From: Verrucomicrobiaceae bacterium | GTDB lineage: Bacteria; Verrucomicrobiota; Verrucomicrobiia; Verrucomicrobiales; Verrucomicrobiaceae | DNA length: 64,000 nt | Direction of reading: 5' to 3' | Assembly (NCBI GenBank): GCA_016713035.1 | Contig: JADJPW010000006.1 | Span: 124,001 to 188,000, forward strand | Shown here: piece by piece, positions 9,741-17,123 of the stretch | Layout of the letters: each line of letters starts with the position of its first letter | Position numbering within the stretch: the first letter of the stretch is position 1 | The notes under the pieces: generated by a model | What the model saw: only the letters and a program-made list of their open reading frames with translations | The model's database searches: none | What the model was told of the DNA's origin: nothing | Program-made: the position numbers and the translations under genes

Positions 9741-10754
9741 TCAATGTGGGGGTTCGATGGCGCTATTGATCTTTTTCAGCGCTGCCCACAGGCCGGGGTC
9801 TTGCAACATGCCATTGAAGAGCACCTTGCCCTCCGGGCTCAGTAATACAGTGCGTGGCAATGTTTGGATTTCAAAGAGCTGGGTGAAGGGCCGCTCTTTG
9901 GGCTCGATGAGCCAGGGGATGTGCATGTCCTGCTCTTTGCGAATGCGCTCGGCGATGGTTTCCGCCACCTCATCATCTTTATTCATCGCGATCACTGCGA
10001 TGCCGTACTTCGCCAGTTCCTCCGCCTCTTTTTTCAGGGTAGGCATGAGCTGCATGCAGGGGCCACACCACGAGGCCCAGAAGTCGATGAGCACCGCTTT
10101 TTTTCCATGCACGAGATCACCCAGCGTCGTCGTCTCTCCCATGGAGGTGACGATCGGTAGCGCCATGTCCACTTTCAGCGTGGCCATTTTGATCTCACGC
10201 CGATGCGACTCGATGGTCTGGATAAAAACGGGGGCCTGTGAGGGCTGTAGCCAGATGGCTTCGAGGATGTGTTTTTTGAATTCATCCTTGTTCCCGTCGC
10301 CCTTCGCTTTGAGTGCATGAATGTAGGCGATGAAGGACTGCACCGCCTCGGCACTAGGGATGGCCGCAGATTGAGCTGGATCGAAGTTTTTGGCCAGCAC
10401 CTCCGCCTCGGGGAGGAGTTTCAGCAGATAGGGGACATTCAGGTTCCGCAGGCCATAGATCAGACGTGCTTCGATGATCTGCTGGCGTGGCACCCCCATT
10501 TTGTTCGCATCTTTGGCCAGCTTTTCGAGCTCCTCTAGGGGGATGGACGGATTAAACATCTGCTGGAGTATCTCCTGGGCGGTCTTGGTCGCCTCAGCAC
10601 GGATTTGCTCGGGTGACTCGGGGGCCGACGGTGCCGTAGGTGTCTGGGCTGGAGCAGCAGGAGCGGGTGGGGCAGACGCTGGCTGTTGCGCTGGCAGATA
10701 GGAAGTCAGCGAGAGCAGCAGGTAGGCGGAAAGAGCACGGGAAGGTATTTTCAT
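9741..10754 (-). CDS. TlpA-like periplasmic thioredoxin with long N-terminal region
   Basis: 337 residues with a signal peptide (about 1-22, ending LPAQ), a Pro/Ala-rich linker (23-50) and an alpha-helical region with no family I recognise. A C-terminal AhpC/TSA-thioredoxin domain contains WCGPC in 'IDFWASWCGPCMQLMP' and the cis-Pro loop 'IQTLPRTVLLSP'. It probably reduces disulfides or assists cytochrome maturation in the periplasm, as TlpA/ResA proteins do. Very probably cotranscribed with the nitrilase gene. Divergent from the DUF1080 gene across about 130 bases that must hold both promoters. Confidence 0.85.
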   Translation of the reverse strand: MKIPSRALSAYLLLSLTSYLPAQQPASAPPAPAAPAQTPTAPSAPESPEQIRAEATKTAQEILQQMFNPSIPLEELEKLAKDANKMGVPRQQIIEARLIYGLRNLNVPYLLKLLPEAEVLAKNFDPAQSAAIPSAEAVQSFIAYIHALKAKGDGNKDEFKKHILEAIWLQPSQAPVFIQTIESHRREIKMATLKVDMALPIVTSMGETTTLGDLVHGKKAVLIDFWASWCGPCMQLMPTLKKEAEELAKYGIAVIAMNKDDEVAETIAERIRKEQDMHIPWLIEPKERPFTQLFEIQTLPRTVLLSPEGKVLFNGMLQDPGLWAALKKINSAIEPPH

Positions 10755-10882
10755 GCGTCAAAAACCTCCACGCATGGCCCCGAGGTGTCGAGAGGAAACT
10801 CTCCGCCACTCTTTCTCCTGCGGGTGAAAGATGAACACGACTTCCTCCGACTCATGCCTCGTTCTGATTCATTCCCCCATCC

Positions 10883-12316
10883 ATGAAAACACAGCTCACC
10901 CTGCTCCTAGCTCTCGCCACGGCCTCGATTAGTGCCTTTGCGGAAAACAACACGCCTCCAGCCGGATTCACCGCCCTCTTCAATGGCAAGGACCTCGCAG
11001 GCTGGTATGGCTGGGGCACGCAAGATCCCACGGACCTCGCCAAAATGACGCCTGAGCAGCGAGCCGAATACCGGAAGCACTCCATCGAAGGCGGGCTCAA
11101 AGACGCCAAAGGCAACGACAAAGGCGACCACATCCACGCCCACTGGAAAGTCGAGAACGGCGAGCTCGTCAATGACGGCAAAGGCCTCTACCTCACCACC
11201 GACAAGGACTACGGCGACTTCGAGCTCTGGGTGGACTACAAGATGCTCCCCCTCGGCGACAGCGGCATCTACCTGCGCGGCATCCCCCAGGTGCAGATCT
11301 GGGATTTCACTGAAAAAGACGAAAAAGCACTCTCCCTGGGCAAGCAATTCGGCTCTGGCGGCCTCTGGAACAACAAGAGCCCCGAAGGCAAAAACCCGCT
11401 CAAGCTCATGGATAAGCCCATCGGCGAGTGGAACACCTTTCACGTCAAAATGATCGGCGAACGTGCCACCGTCACGCTCAATGGCGAAGTCATCGTCAAG
11501 AATGCCGTGCTGGAAAACTTCTTTGCCAATCGCAAAGCCGGCTACCTCGCCTACGGCAAAAAAGACGACAAAAAAGGAGCCGCACCCGCTGCACCTGCCA
11601 ATTGGATCCCAGACCCCACCTTTGCCCGTGGCCCCATCCAGCTCCAGACCCACGGCAGCGAAATCCGCTGGCGCAACGTCTTCATCCGCGAAATCACCGC
11701 CGAAGAATCCAATACCACCCTGGGCGGCAACTGGGCGGAGGAGGGCTTCACCCGCCTCGACAACGGCATCGACCTCAGCAACTGGCAGGGAGCCGTGCAG
11801 AACTACGAAGTCGTCGATGGAGCCATCGTCTGCAAAAAAGGCAAAGGCGGCGACCTCCTCAGCAAAGAACAATACACCGACTGCATCATCCGCTTTGAAG
11901 TCCAGATCCCCGAAGGCTGCAACAACGGCATCGCCCTCCGCACCCCCGTGGGCGGGCACAGCGCCTCAGACGGCCTGGAAATCCAAGTCATCGACAACGA
12001 CGGCTACAACAAAGCCCACCCCGGCAAAGAGCTGAAGGAGTATCAATACCACGGCTCCGTCTATCACCTCGTTGGAGCCAAGCCCGGCTTCCTCCGCCCC
12101 GCAGGCCAGTGGAACTTCGAAGAAATCGAAATCCGTGGCAACAAGATCAAAGTCACCCTCAACGGCACGCGTATCCTTGAGGCCGACCTCGATAAAGTCG
12201 ATCTCACCGGCCACAAAGTGATCCCCAAAGGCATCGCGAACAAAACCGGCCACATCGGCTTCGCTGGCCACAACGACCCCGTCGCCTTCCGCAACTTCCG
12301 CGTGAAGCGCCTGTGA
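10883..12316 (+). CDS. Secreted protein with two DUF1080 (3-keto-disaccharide hydrolase) domains
   Basis: 477 residues with a signal peptide (KTQLTLLLALATASISAFA). Two tandem LamG-like DUF1080 domains: the first about residues 28-275 ('FTALFNGKDLAGWYGWG', 'GDFELWVDYKM', 'DSGIYLRGIPQVQIWD'), the second about 285-477 ('FTRLDNGIDLSNWQG', 'GCNNGIALRTP', 'GHIGFAGHNDPVAFRNFRV'). The family includes enzymes acting on 3-keto-disaccharides and is strongly expanded in Verrucomicrobiota and Planctomycetes. The duplication is in one chain, and the two halves are not close copies. Followed by a strong terminator. Confidence 0.9.
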   Translation: MKTQLTLLLALATASISAFAENNTPPAGFTALFNGKDLAGWYGWGTQDPTDLAKMTPEQRAEYRKHSIEGGLKDAKGNDKGDHIHAHWKVENGELVNDGKGLYLTTDKDYGDFELWVDYKMLPLGDSGIYLRGIPQVQIWDFTEKDEKALSLGKQFGSGGLWNNKSPEGKNPLKLMDKPIGEWNTFHVKMIGERATVTLNGEVIVKNAVLENFFANRKAGYLAYGKKDDKKGAAPAAPANWIPDPTFARGPIQLQTHGSEIRWRNVFIREITAEESNTTLGGNWAEEGFTRLDNGIDLSNWQGAVQNYEVVDGAIVCKKGKGGDLLSKEQYTDCIIRFEVQIPEGCNNGIALRTPVGGHSASDGLEIQVIDNDGYNKAHPGKELKEYQYHGSVYHLVGAKPGFLRPAGQWNFEEIEIRGNKIKVTLNGTRILEADLDKVDLTGHKVIPKGIANKTGHIGFAGHNDPVAFRNFRVKRL

Positions 12317-12353
12317 CCTGACCGCCGAAAAAGCCCCCCAATCCCCCTACTTA

Positions 12354-12381
12354 GCCGCCGGATTCACCCCGGCGGCTTTTT
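12354..12381 (+). terminator. Rho-independent terminator of the double DUF1080 gene
   Basis: Perfect 8-bp GC-rich stem (GCCGCCGG / CCGGCGGC) with a 7-base loop, directly followed by five T residues, 37 bases after the stop codon. It marks the boundary between ordinary chromosomal genes and the cassette array that follows. Confidence 0.85.
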
Positions 12382-12529
12382 GTGCCAGATTGCCTTCCGA
12401 ACGACACAACGATGAAGCTGGCTCATGAATCCACCTGACTATGACATTTGGACGATCCGCCGGACGATAGGATGGCAGAGGCAGTCCAGGTCCGGCAGCG
12501 AATACCGGAAGGCATGGTGACGGCGATAA
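12382..12529. other. Gene-free stretch before the first cassette
   Basis: No convincing open frame or RNA gene. Short GGCAGAGGC/GTCCAGGTCC-type imperfect dyads are present, possibly the degraded left part of a cassette or of the following attC-like site. Confidence 0.4.
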
Positions 12530-12698
12530 CCACGCCACCCCCGAAATTTGGGAGGAAGAGCTCGCATGCCGCATGCGATGGACAAGCCGTTGCTTGCCAA
12601 AGGGAGAGCGTCTGGCTAGTCTCGGACCGGTTCGTCCGCAGATAACGGTGAACGAATCAGATCCGCCCACAGTTTATTGTGACTAAACAACGTCGGCC
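12530..12698 (+). repeat. Long attC-like cassette end, copy A
   Basis: About 169 bp that recurs, clearly similar, at 14452-14621. Both copies contain GCATGC...GATGGA, a shared 'GTTGCTTGCCAAAG' block and the end block GACTAAACAACG leading to an R'-type box, here degenerate (GTCGGCC, 12692-12698). A small gene starts nine bases later, as in integron cassettes. No coding frame fits both copies well; the shared antisense frame is probably incidental. It is longer than canonical attC, so the call is inferred from position, recurrence and the end box. Confidence 0.5.
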
Positions 12699-12706
12699 AA
12701 CCCAAG

Positions 12707-13123
12707 ATGATCGTAATCCATTCCAAACGTTACAGATCCCTACTCTTCGGGTGGGTATTCTCACGGGCCGCATTGGCCTTTCTTGTGCTGCGACTTTTCC
12801 TCGATCGCAACGATTTCGACCTAGCCAACTTCGCGCAGAATATCACGGGTGTCCTACTGGTTACCGGAGTGAGCGCATTTTTTGAGTGTGACTCATTGCC
12901 AAGTCGTTTTTGGTTCGAGTCAGATGTATTGTGCGTTGAGGACGCCAGCGGCAGGATTGATCGCTTTGAGAGATGGGTCATCACGAAGCCATTTGGTTTT
13001 GAGACGCTCTATGCTCAATCCTCACAGCAGAGACTTCGAATGCCTTTGTGCGGATATGTGAAAATCTCGCAGAGTTTGGAGGTCATTACAGCGAAAACCG
13101 AACAGCCAATCCAAAACGTATGA
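12707..13123 (+). CDS. Small membrane protein, cassette-borne, unknown function
   Basis: 138 residues starting nine bases after the preceding R'-type box. Two hydrophobic segments near residues 12-30 and 42-60, then a soluble part of about 80 residues ('ESDVLCVEDASGRIDRFERW') that may be beta-rich. Lower GC and less biased codon use than the flanking chromosomal genes. No family recognised. Its position between two attC-like sites, with the same orientation as its neighbours, indicates a mobile gene cassette. Confidence 0.6.
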   Translation: MIVIHSKRYRSLLFGWVFSRAALAFLVLRLFLDRNDFDLANFAQNITGVLLVTGVSAFFECDSLPSRFWFESDVLCVEDASGRIDRFERWVITKPFGFETLYAQSSQQRLRMPLCGYVKISQSLEVITAKTEQPIQNV

Positions 13124-13161
13124 AAGCCTCTCCGATTTCGCTGCAACATTGCCCATACCAG

Positions 13162-13250
13162 GGCGAAATGGATACAGGCAACGGCTCGAAGGCTATCTGT
13201 CGTGTCCGCATCGTCTTGCGCTCGCCGCCGCCTGATCCGAGCCGTTAGGC
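13162..13250 (+). other. attC-like recombination site (GTTAGGC end)
   Basis: 89 bp ending in a perfect R' box GTTAGGC (13244-13250). It is preceded by an L'-like CTGATCCG, while the left side carries GGATACAG. The L''/L' arms pair with an unpaired base between, the extrahelical feature typical of attC bottom strands. The left R'' box (GGCGAAA) is degenerate. The internal sequence (ACGGCTCGAAGGCTATCTG) recurs in the sites at 15732 and 50143. Confidence 0.75.
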
Positions 13251-13272
13251 CAGAAAACCACGCTACCACCAA

Positions 13273-13749
13273 ATGATCTCAGATTCTGATAAGAAAGCCT
13301 TTTTCGATGACCATGTTCGGAGGATCGACGAGGACGGATTTTCGACCATGTCGGTAGTGGGCGATCCCCCTCAGTTTTCTTATACTACAGGTCTCTACAA
13401 GTCCTATGCTCATCCCGAGCTGATCGTATTCGGGCTTCCGCCAGCGAGAGCTGCTGGGCTACTTTCAGACATCGCCCTTAAGGCTCGTGAAGGCACGCCA
13501 TTCGATCTTTCAGAACCAACCGACGAGCTTCTTGTGGACTGCGATGTCCTGTTTGTTGAGGTTCTTAGATCGACATTCGCAGAGTATTGTTTGTTAGCTA
13601 TGCGATATTACGGCGAGGAAGAGTTTCCTGTCTTTCAGGTCGTATGGCCGTCTGCTTTTGATGGGTGTTATCCGTGGGATTCAGATGCCGATCCGGAGTT
13701 CGTTGCCATACAGCCCGTCCTTGGAAAGCCGAACATTAAAGCGCGGTAG
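13273..13749 (+). CDS. DUF4262 domain protein (cassette-borne)
   Basis: 158 residues, ATG 22 bases after the R' box at 13250. Signatures of DUF4262 are visible: FSYTTGLYKSYAHPELIVFGL near the N-terminus and 'FPVFQVVWP...YPWD' near the C-terminus. The family's biochemical role is unknown; members are common in mobile DNA and cassettes. Single-gene unit, cytoplasmic, same orientation as the other cassettes. Codon use is less GC-biased than in the flanking chromosomal genes. Confidence 0.8.
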   Translation: MISDSDKKAFFDDHVRRIDEDGFSTMSVVGDPPQFSYTTGLYKSYAHPELIVFGLPPARAAGLLSDIALKAREGTPFDLSEPTDELLVDCDVLFVEVLRSTFAEYCLLAMRYYGEEEFPVFQVVWPSAFDGCYPWDSDADPEFVAIQPVLGKPNIKAR

Positions 13750-13855
13750 CCAACCACTGTCCTCTCTTTCTTTTTTCCATGCTCACCTTAACCCGAATGA
13801 TCCTCGCGCATCCACCCGCTCCCTCGGGCGACGGTGGCTACGCTTGAGTCGGCCA
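13747..13855 (+). other. Degenerate attC-like site
   Basis: Imperfect dyad between GTAGCCAACCACTGT on the left and ACGGTGGCTAC on the right, with unpaired bases, ending in GTCGGCC (13849-13855), a variant of the GTTRRRY box. The spacer 'TTTTTTCCATGCTCAC' resembles the spacer of the site at 15077 ('CTTTTTCCATGCTTCAC'). The left end overlaps the stop of the DUF4262 gene. Confidence 0.5.
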
Positions 13856-13879
13856 AGAAACAGAGTCCATTGCCGCCTG

Positions 13880-14377
13880 ATGCACAATTTTGACGTTCAG
13901 ATTGAACCTTCGATGATGAGAATCGCCTGGAGAGCGTGGTTCTTTCGCGCTCACCGTGTCGGCAGACTCGCGATAGCCTTTGGACTACTTGCCGCCGCCG
14001 TTGTTGTTGATCTTTGGTCTGGCCGATTCACCACGGTGTCGATCATCGCGCTGACGATAATGTCATTTACCATATTGATCTATGTCGGAGCCTACTTTGT
14101 AGGTCTTCGTCGTTCACAGGCTAAGTTGGCGTCGATCTCAGATGGTCGGGCCAGCTACTCACTGACAGACTCACACATTGCAGCCACAAGCCCACTCGGA
14201 ACGATGTCATTGTCATGGTCTGCCATTTCAGAGTTGAGGCGCTACCGGGATCTTATGTTTATTGGATTCCGAGGATCGGCATATTCCACCATTCCATTAG
14301 CGCAAATCACTCCAGAGGCCCTAGAGTTCTTGATCGAGCGCTGTCGCTCGGCGGGTGCCAAGCTCGTTGACATATGA
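13880..14377 (+). CDS. YcxB-like membrane protein (cassette-borne)
   Basis: 165 residues from ATG 13880, 24 bases after the preceding attC-like end; the longer frame from 13658 overlaps the previous gene and the recombination site. Two transmembrane segments (about 27-48 and 52-74) and a soluble C-terminus fitting the YcxB-like domain ('YSLTDSHIAATSPLGTMSLSW', 'IPLAQI...LEFLIERC'). Function of the family is unknown. Single-gene cassette between two attC-like sites. Confidence 0.65.
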   Translation: MHNFDVQIEPSMMRIAWRAWFFRAHRVGRLAIAFGLLAAAVVVDLWSGRFTTVSIIALTIMSFTILIYVGAYFVGLRRSQAKLASISDGRASYSLTDSHIAATSPLGTMSLSWSAISELRRYRDLMFIGFRGSAYSTIPLAQITPEALEFLIERCRSAGAKLVDI

Positions 14378-14425
14378 CCCATCACCACAGACACCACGAC
14401 AACAAGAGGCCGAATCGAGTGGAGT

Positions 14426-14445
14426 TGACAGGATTGCGCCTGTCA
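14426..14445. repeat. Short hairpin at the start of a cassette end
   Basis: Perfect 7-bp stem TGACAGG / CCTGTCA with a six-base loop, 50 bases after the YcxB-like gene and just before the long attC-like copy B. No T-tract follows, so it is not a typical terminator. Confidence 0.5.
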
Positions 14446-14451
14446 CCCTTC

Positions 14452-14621
14452 CCACACCACCCTCGAAAACTTGGAAGGGAAGGCCCGCATGCCTCATGCG
14501 ATGGAGAAGCCGTTGCTTGCCAAAGGAAGAGCGGCTGGCTAGTCTCGGACCGGCTCGTCCACAGATAACGGTGAAGGAATCAGATTCGCCCATAGTTTAT
14601 TGTGACTAAACAACGTTAGGC
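14452..14621 (+). repeat. Long attC-like cassette end, copy B (GTTAGGC)
   Basis: Second copy of the 170-bp segment seen at 12530-12698. It ends in a perfect GTTAGGC box (14615-14621) preceded by GACTAAACAAC. The final about 50 bases are also partly echoed at 52506-52557. The next gene starts 14 bases later. The preserved box makes this the better copy. Confidence 0.6.
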
Positions 14622-14635
14622 CCACAAACAGTGCA

Positions 14636-15070
14636 ATGCCCAACTATCCTGATGCAGTTGATGCCGAGAAGGTAGGTTCTTATCCTGCGACAGCGGGAGC
14701 AGGCGGTGGCTACGTTTGGGATGAGGTGCTGGAGTATCGAGTCTGGTGTCACCCTGAGCGAGGAGCACCCGACGAGGATGAAGGGAACGACTATTTCTAT
14801 ACCTTCGCCACCTATGAGGAAGCTTTGCAGTGCTCGGAGGCCATCACCGGGGCGGAGGAGCCATTGGTTCTCATATTGCAGCGCGAGCACATCAACGAAG
14901 TTTCTCCCGGTGAGTATGTTCATGTCACCACGGAGCGGATTGCAGAGTGGCCCGTAGAGTTCTTGAAGCGCCCACGGCGCACCCCATCGACCATCCCTGA
15001 CTTTCTTGCCCCGGACGCACCACCCAATCGTCTCGACATCATCCGAGGCCATGCTACCGAGTCGCCGTAA
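14636..15070 (+). CDS. Conserved hypothetical protein, cassette-borne
   Basis: 144 residues, cytoplasmic, acidic. Contains GSYPATAGAGGGYVWDEVL and 'EYRVWCHPERGAPDEDEGND', followed by 'FATYEEALQCSEAITGAEEP'. I recall this pattern from a widespread uncharacterised family sometimes mislabelled as acetyltransferase; no catalytic motif is visible. Flanked by attC-like sites 14 bases upstream and 7 bases downstream. Typical single-gene cassette with a short leader. Confidence 0.65.
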   Translation: MPNYPDAVDAEKVGSYPATAGAGGGYVWDEVLEYRVWCHPERGAPDEDEGNDYFYTFATYEEALQCSEAITGAEEPLVLILQREHINEVSPGEYVHVTTERIAEWPVEFLKRPRRTPSTIPDFLAPDAPPNRLDIIRGHATESP

Positions 15071-15076
15071 ACCGAG

Positions 15077-15204
15077 GGCCGAAGGCGCGGCTGGCAACCG
15101 CAGTGGCGACTTTCGCTTTTTCCATGCTTCACTCACACTTCAACCTCAACCCAGCTTCCAACGCCCTCCGCCGCCACTGCGGTGCCAGCGGTTAGTCGTT
15201 GGCC
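15077..15204 (+). other. Strong attC-like site with long imperfect stem
   Basis: 128 bp. R''-like GGCCGAA at the left end and a perfect GTTGGCC R' box at 15198-15204. The arms 15088-15108 and 15172-15191 pair over 20 bp with a single unpaired A in the left arm. A stem with an extrahelical base flanked by complementary core boxes is the diagnostic architecture of attC sites. It is the best-structured site in this array. Confidence 0.8.
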
Positions 15205-15220
15205 AACTAATACGCACGCC

Positions 15221-15700
15221 ATGCTGTCAACGAAGCTCGCAACATGTTTACTGGGATTGGCATTACTGGTTCCAATCACAGTGTCTTTTTGGTTGATGAT
15301 ACTCTACAAGCCGCAGACCGATGCGGAGCTTCAGAACTCATTGGATGACGCTTTGGCTAGTGTGAAGGCGGACATTGATTCACAGGTTGAGCCGGGTTTT
15401 CCCGTAGCGATGGCAGCATCGGTTCAGATACACCACCAGGTTACATTGCCCATTCTTGGGCCGCGCATCTGGTTGTTGGCTCCTCGTGCGTGGGTCGGTG
15501 TTGTTGGCTTTGTTTGCTGCCTGACAATTGCCGGACTATGGATTTTCAGTTCCTTCGTTTCGTCCATCGCGGTTTCGGGTGGCTATGGCCGATCCGGCAT
15601 GGATGAGGCTTCATCTCACGGGGCCAGCCCGGGCCAGATCATCATTGATGAGTCATCTGTTCCAGAGTCACGCGCCATTTACTTGGACGACCAGAAATAA
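15221..15700 (+). CDS. Two-TM membrane protein, cassette-borne, unknown function
   Basis: 159 residues from ATG 15221, 16 bases after the R' box; the earlier in-frame start at 15182 lies inside the recombination site. One transmembrane segment at about 8-30, a periplasmic segment of about 70 residues, a second membrane segment near 98-122 ('WVGVVGFVCCLTIAGLWIF'), and a polar C-terminus. No family recognised. Same orientation as its neighbours. Confidence 0.6.
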   Translation: MLSTKLATCLLGLALLVPITVSFWLMILYKPQTDAELQNSLDDALASVKADIDSQVEPGFPVAMAASVQIHHQVTLPILGPRIWLLAPRAWVGVVGFVCCLTIAGLWIFSSFVSSIAVSGGYGRSGMDEASSHGASPGQIIIDESSVPESRAIYLDDQK

Positions 15701-15731
15701 CACCATGGACAGCCGCCAAATCACCGCCAAG

Positions 15732-15820
15732 GCCCAACAAAACGGATGCAGTAAAACGGCTCGAAGGCTATCTGGCGTGTCAGCAACGTCTTGCGCTCGT
15801 CGTCGCCTGATCAGAGAGGC
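15732..15820 (+). other. attC-like site with damaged R' box
   Basis: Left boxes are good: R'' GCCCAAC (15732-15738), then ACGGATGCAG as L''. The right L' CTGATCA is recognisable, but the expected GTTRRRY box reads GAGAGGC (15814-15820). Close in sequence to the site at 50143-50236. The loss of GTT would be expected to block strand cleavage there, so this junction may be frozen. Confidence 0.65.
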
Positions 15821-15823
15821 TAT

Positions 15824-16051
15824 ATGAGTATTGCAGTCGAGACATTTCCGGTGATGCCGACGCGTCCCTGTCACTTTTGCTTTTCTTTACAGGGCGGCAG
15901 TGTGTTCGCCGACTTCGATGCAGGCGACGAAGGATTGATTTCACTCCGGCGGATTTCCTTCGATGGCTACGGTTGCTGTCGTTTTGAGACACCTATCACG
16001 AAGATGAGTTCTGCGGATTCACGGTTACTGACTATAAACCCGGCTTATTAG
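15824..16051 (+). CDS. Short hypothetical protein, last cassette of the first array
   Basis: 75 residues, ATG four bases after the degenerate attC end. Cysteine-containing N-terminus (FPVMPTRPCHFCFSLQGG) and 'VFADFDAGDEGLISLRRISFDGYGCCRFE', which reads as a small beta-rich domain. No family recognised. No attC-like site was found after it, so the cassette may be truncated on the right. Confidence 0.5.
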   Translation: MSIAVETFPVMPTRPCHFCFSLQGGSVFADFDAGDEGLISLRRISFDGYGCCRFETPITKMSSADSRLLTINPAY

Positions 16052-16316
16052 TGTCGCAGAGCCCCATTTTCGAGGAAAGAGGGACTTGGAGATGGCTCTG
16101 GACGGGGGAGGCGGGCTCGAACTGGGGTCCTGGATCGCTCAGGGCATGCATTTACATGGTAGGCACAATTTTTCAGTTGAGAAGCCTGCCTCTCCATCTA
16201 TAAGCCCGCCCGCGTTTCTAAGCGTCCGCTGGCTGGCGAGATTTTTTGACCCGCCACGACAGCGTGTCACTTCAACCATCTCTCCAACCCCCAAATCCCA
16301 TCCAACCCCACGATCT

Positions 16317-17054
16317 ATGATCCAGGTGAAGAATCTCCGAAAAGAGTTCGGCTCGAAGGTGGCCGTCGATGACGTGTCATTCAAAGTCGAAAAAGGCGAA
16401 GTACTCGGCTTCCTCGGCCCGAACGGCGCGGGCAAATCGACCACGATGCGTATGGTCACTGGCTATTTCCGCCCTACGGCTGGCTCGGTGAGCCTCGGTG
16501 GTATCGACATGCTGGAAGAGCCCGAGAAGGCGAAGCAAATCCTGGGCTACCTGCCGGAAAATGCGCCGCTGTACTCCGATATGACGGTTTCTAGCTTCCT
16601 GGGCTTCTGCGCGGAGCTGCGCGGCATCCACGGCGCGGCGAAGACGAAGGCCATCGACCGCGTGCTCGATCTCTGCTTCCTGGACCGCGTGCGGAATCAA
16701 AGTGTGGATACGCTTTCCAAAGGCTACCGCCACCGCACCTGCTTCGCCCAGAGCATCATCCATGACCCAGAGGTGCTCATCCTGGATGAGCCCACCGACG
16801 GCCTCGATCCAAATCAAAAGCATGAGGTGCGCAGCATGATCAAGCGCATGGGCCAGAATAAGGCCATCATCTTCTCCACCCACATCCTGGAGGAAGTCGA
16901 TGCCGCCTGCTCCCGTGCGATGATCATCGACCGCGGCAAAGTGGTGGCCGATGGCACCCCCGAGCAACTCCGCAAGCTCGTCCCCGGCTGCAACAGCCTC
17001 GATGAAGTCTTCCGCAGCGTCACCCGCAGCGATACCGAGAAGAAACACGCCTGA
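16317..17054 (+). CDS. ABC transporter ATP-binding protein, GldA-like
   Basis: 245 residues from ATG 16317; the earlier start at 16086 adds a non-homologous leader. Walker A GPNGAGKST (about 35-43), a diverged signature 'LSKGYRHR', Walker B 'VLILDEPTDGLDP' and a switch His in 'IFSTHILEEV'. With the permease, GldG-like and DUF4340 genes that follow in the same direction it forms the four-gene system known from gliding Bacteroidetes and from Planctomycetes/Verrucomicrobia. Substrate unknown; export is likely from the ABC-2 permease type. Confidence 0.88.
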   Translation: MIQVKNLRKEFGSKVAVDDVSFKVEKGEVLGFLGPNGAGKSTTMRMVTGYFRPTAGSVSLGGIDMLEEPEKAKQILGYLPENAPLYSDMTVSSFLGFCAELRGIHGAAKTKAIDRVLDLCFLDRVRNQSVDTLSKGYRHRTCFAQSIIHDPEVLILDEPTDGLDPNQKHEVRSMIKRMGQNKAIIFSTHILEEVDAACSRAMIIDRGKVVADGTPEQLRKLVPGCNSLDEVFRSVTRSDTEKKHA

Positions 17055-17123
17055 TCGTGCCTCCCTCACCGCCCACTCTTTTTTCTTTCCAACCAACCAC
17101 TCCAACCCCTCGATATTCCGCTC

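Noticed and set aside
13658..13879. Upstream extension of the YcxB-like gene
   Set aside because: Would run through the end of the DUF4262 gene and the attC-like site; the ATG at 13880 gives a normal cassette layout.
12347..14593. Minus-strand frames sharing the SDSFTVICGR-type peptide at both long cassette ends
   Set aside because: The similarity comes from the repeated DNA segment; downstream parts of the frames are unrelated, there is no plausible start context, and the segment fits a recombination site better.
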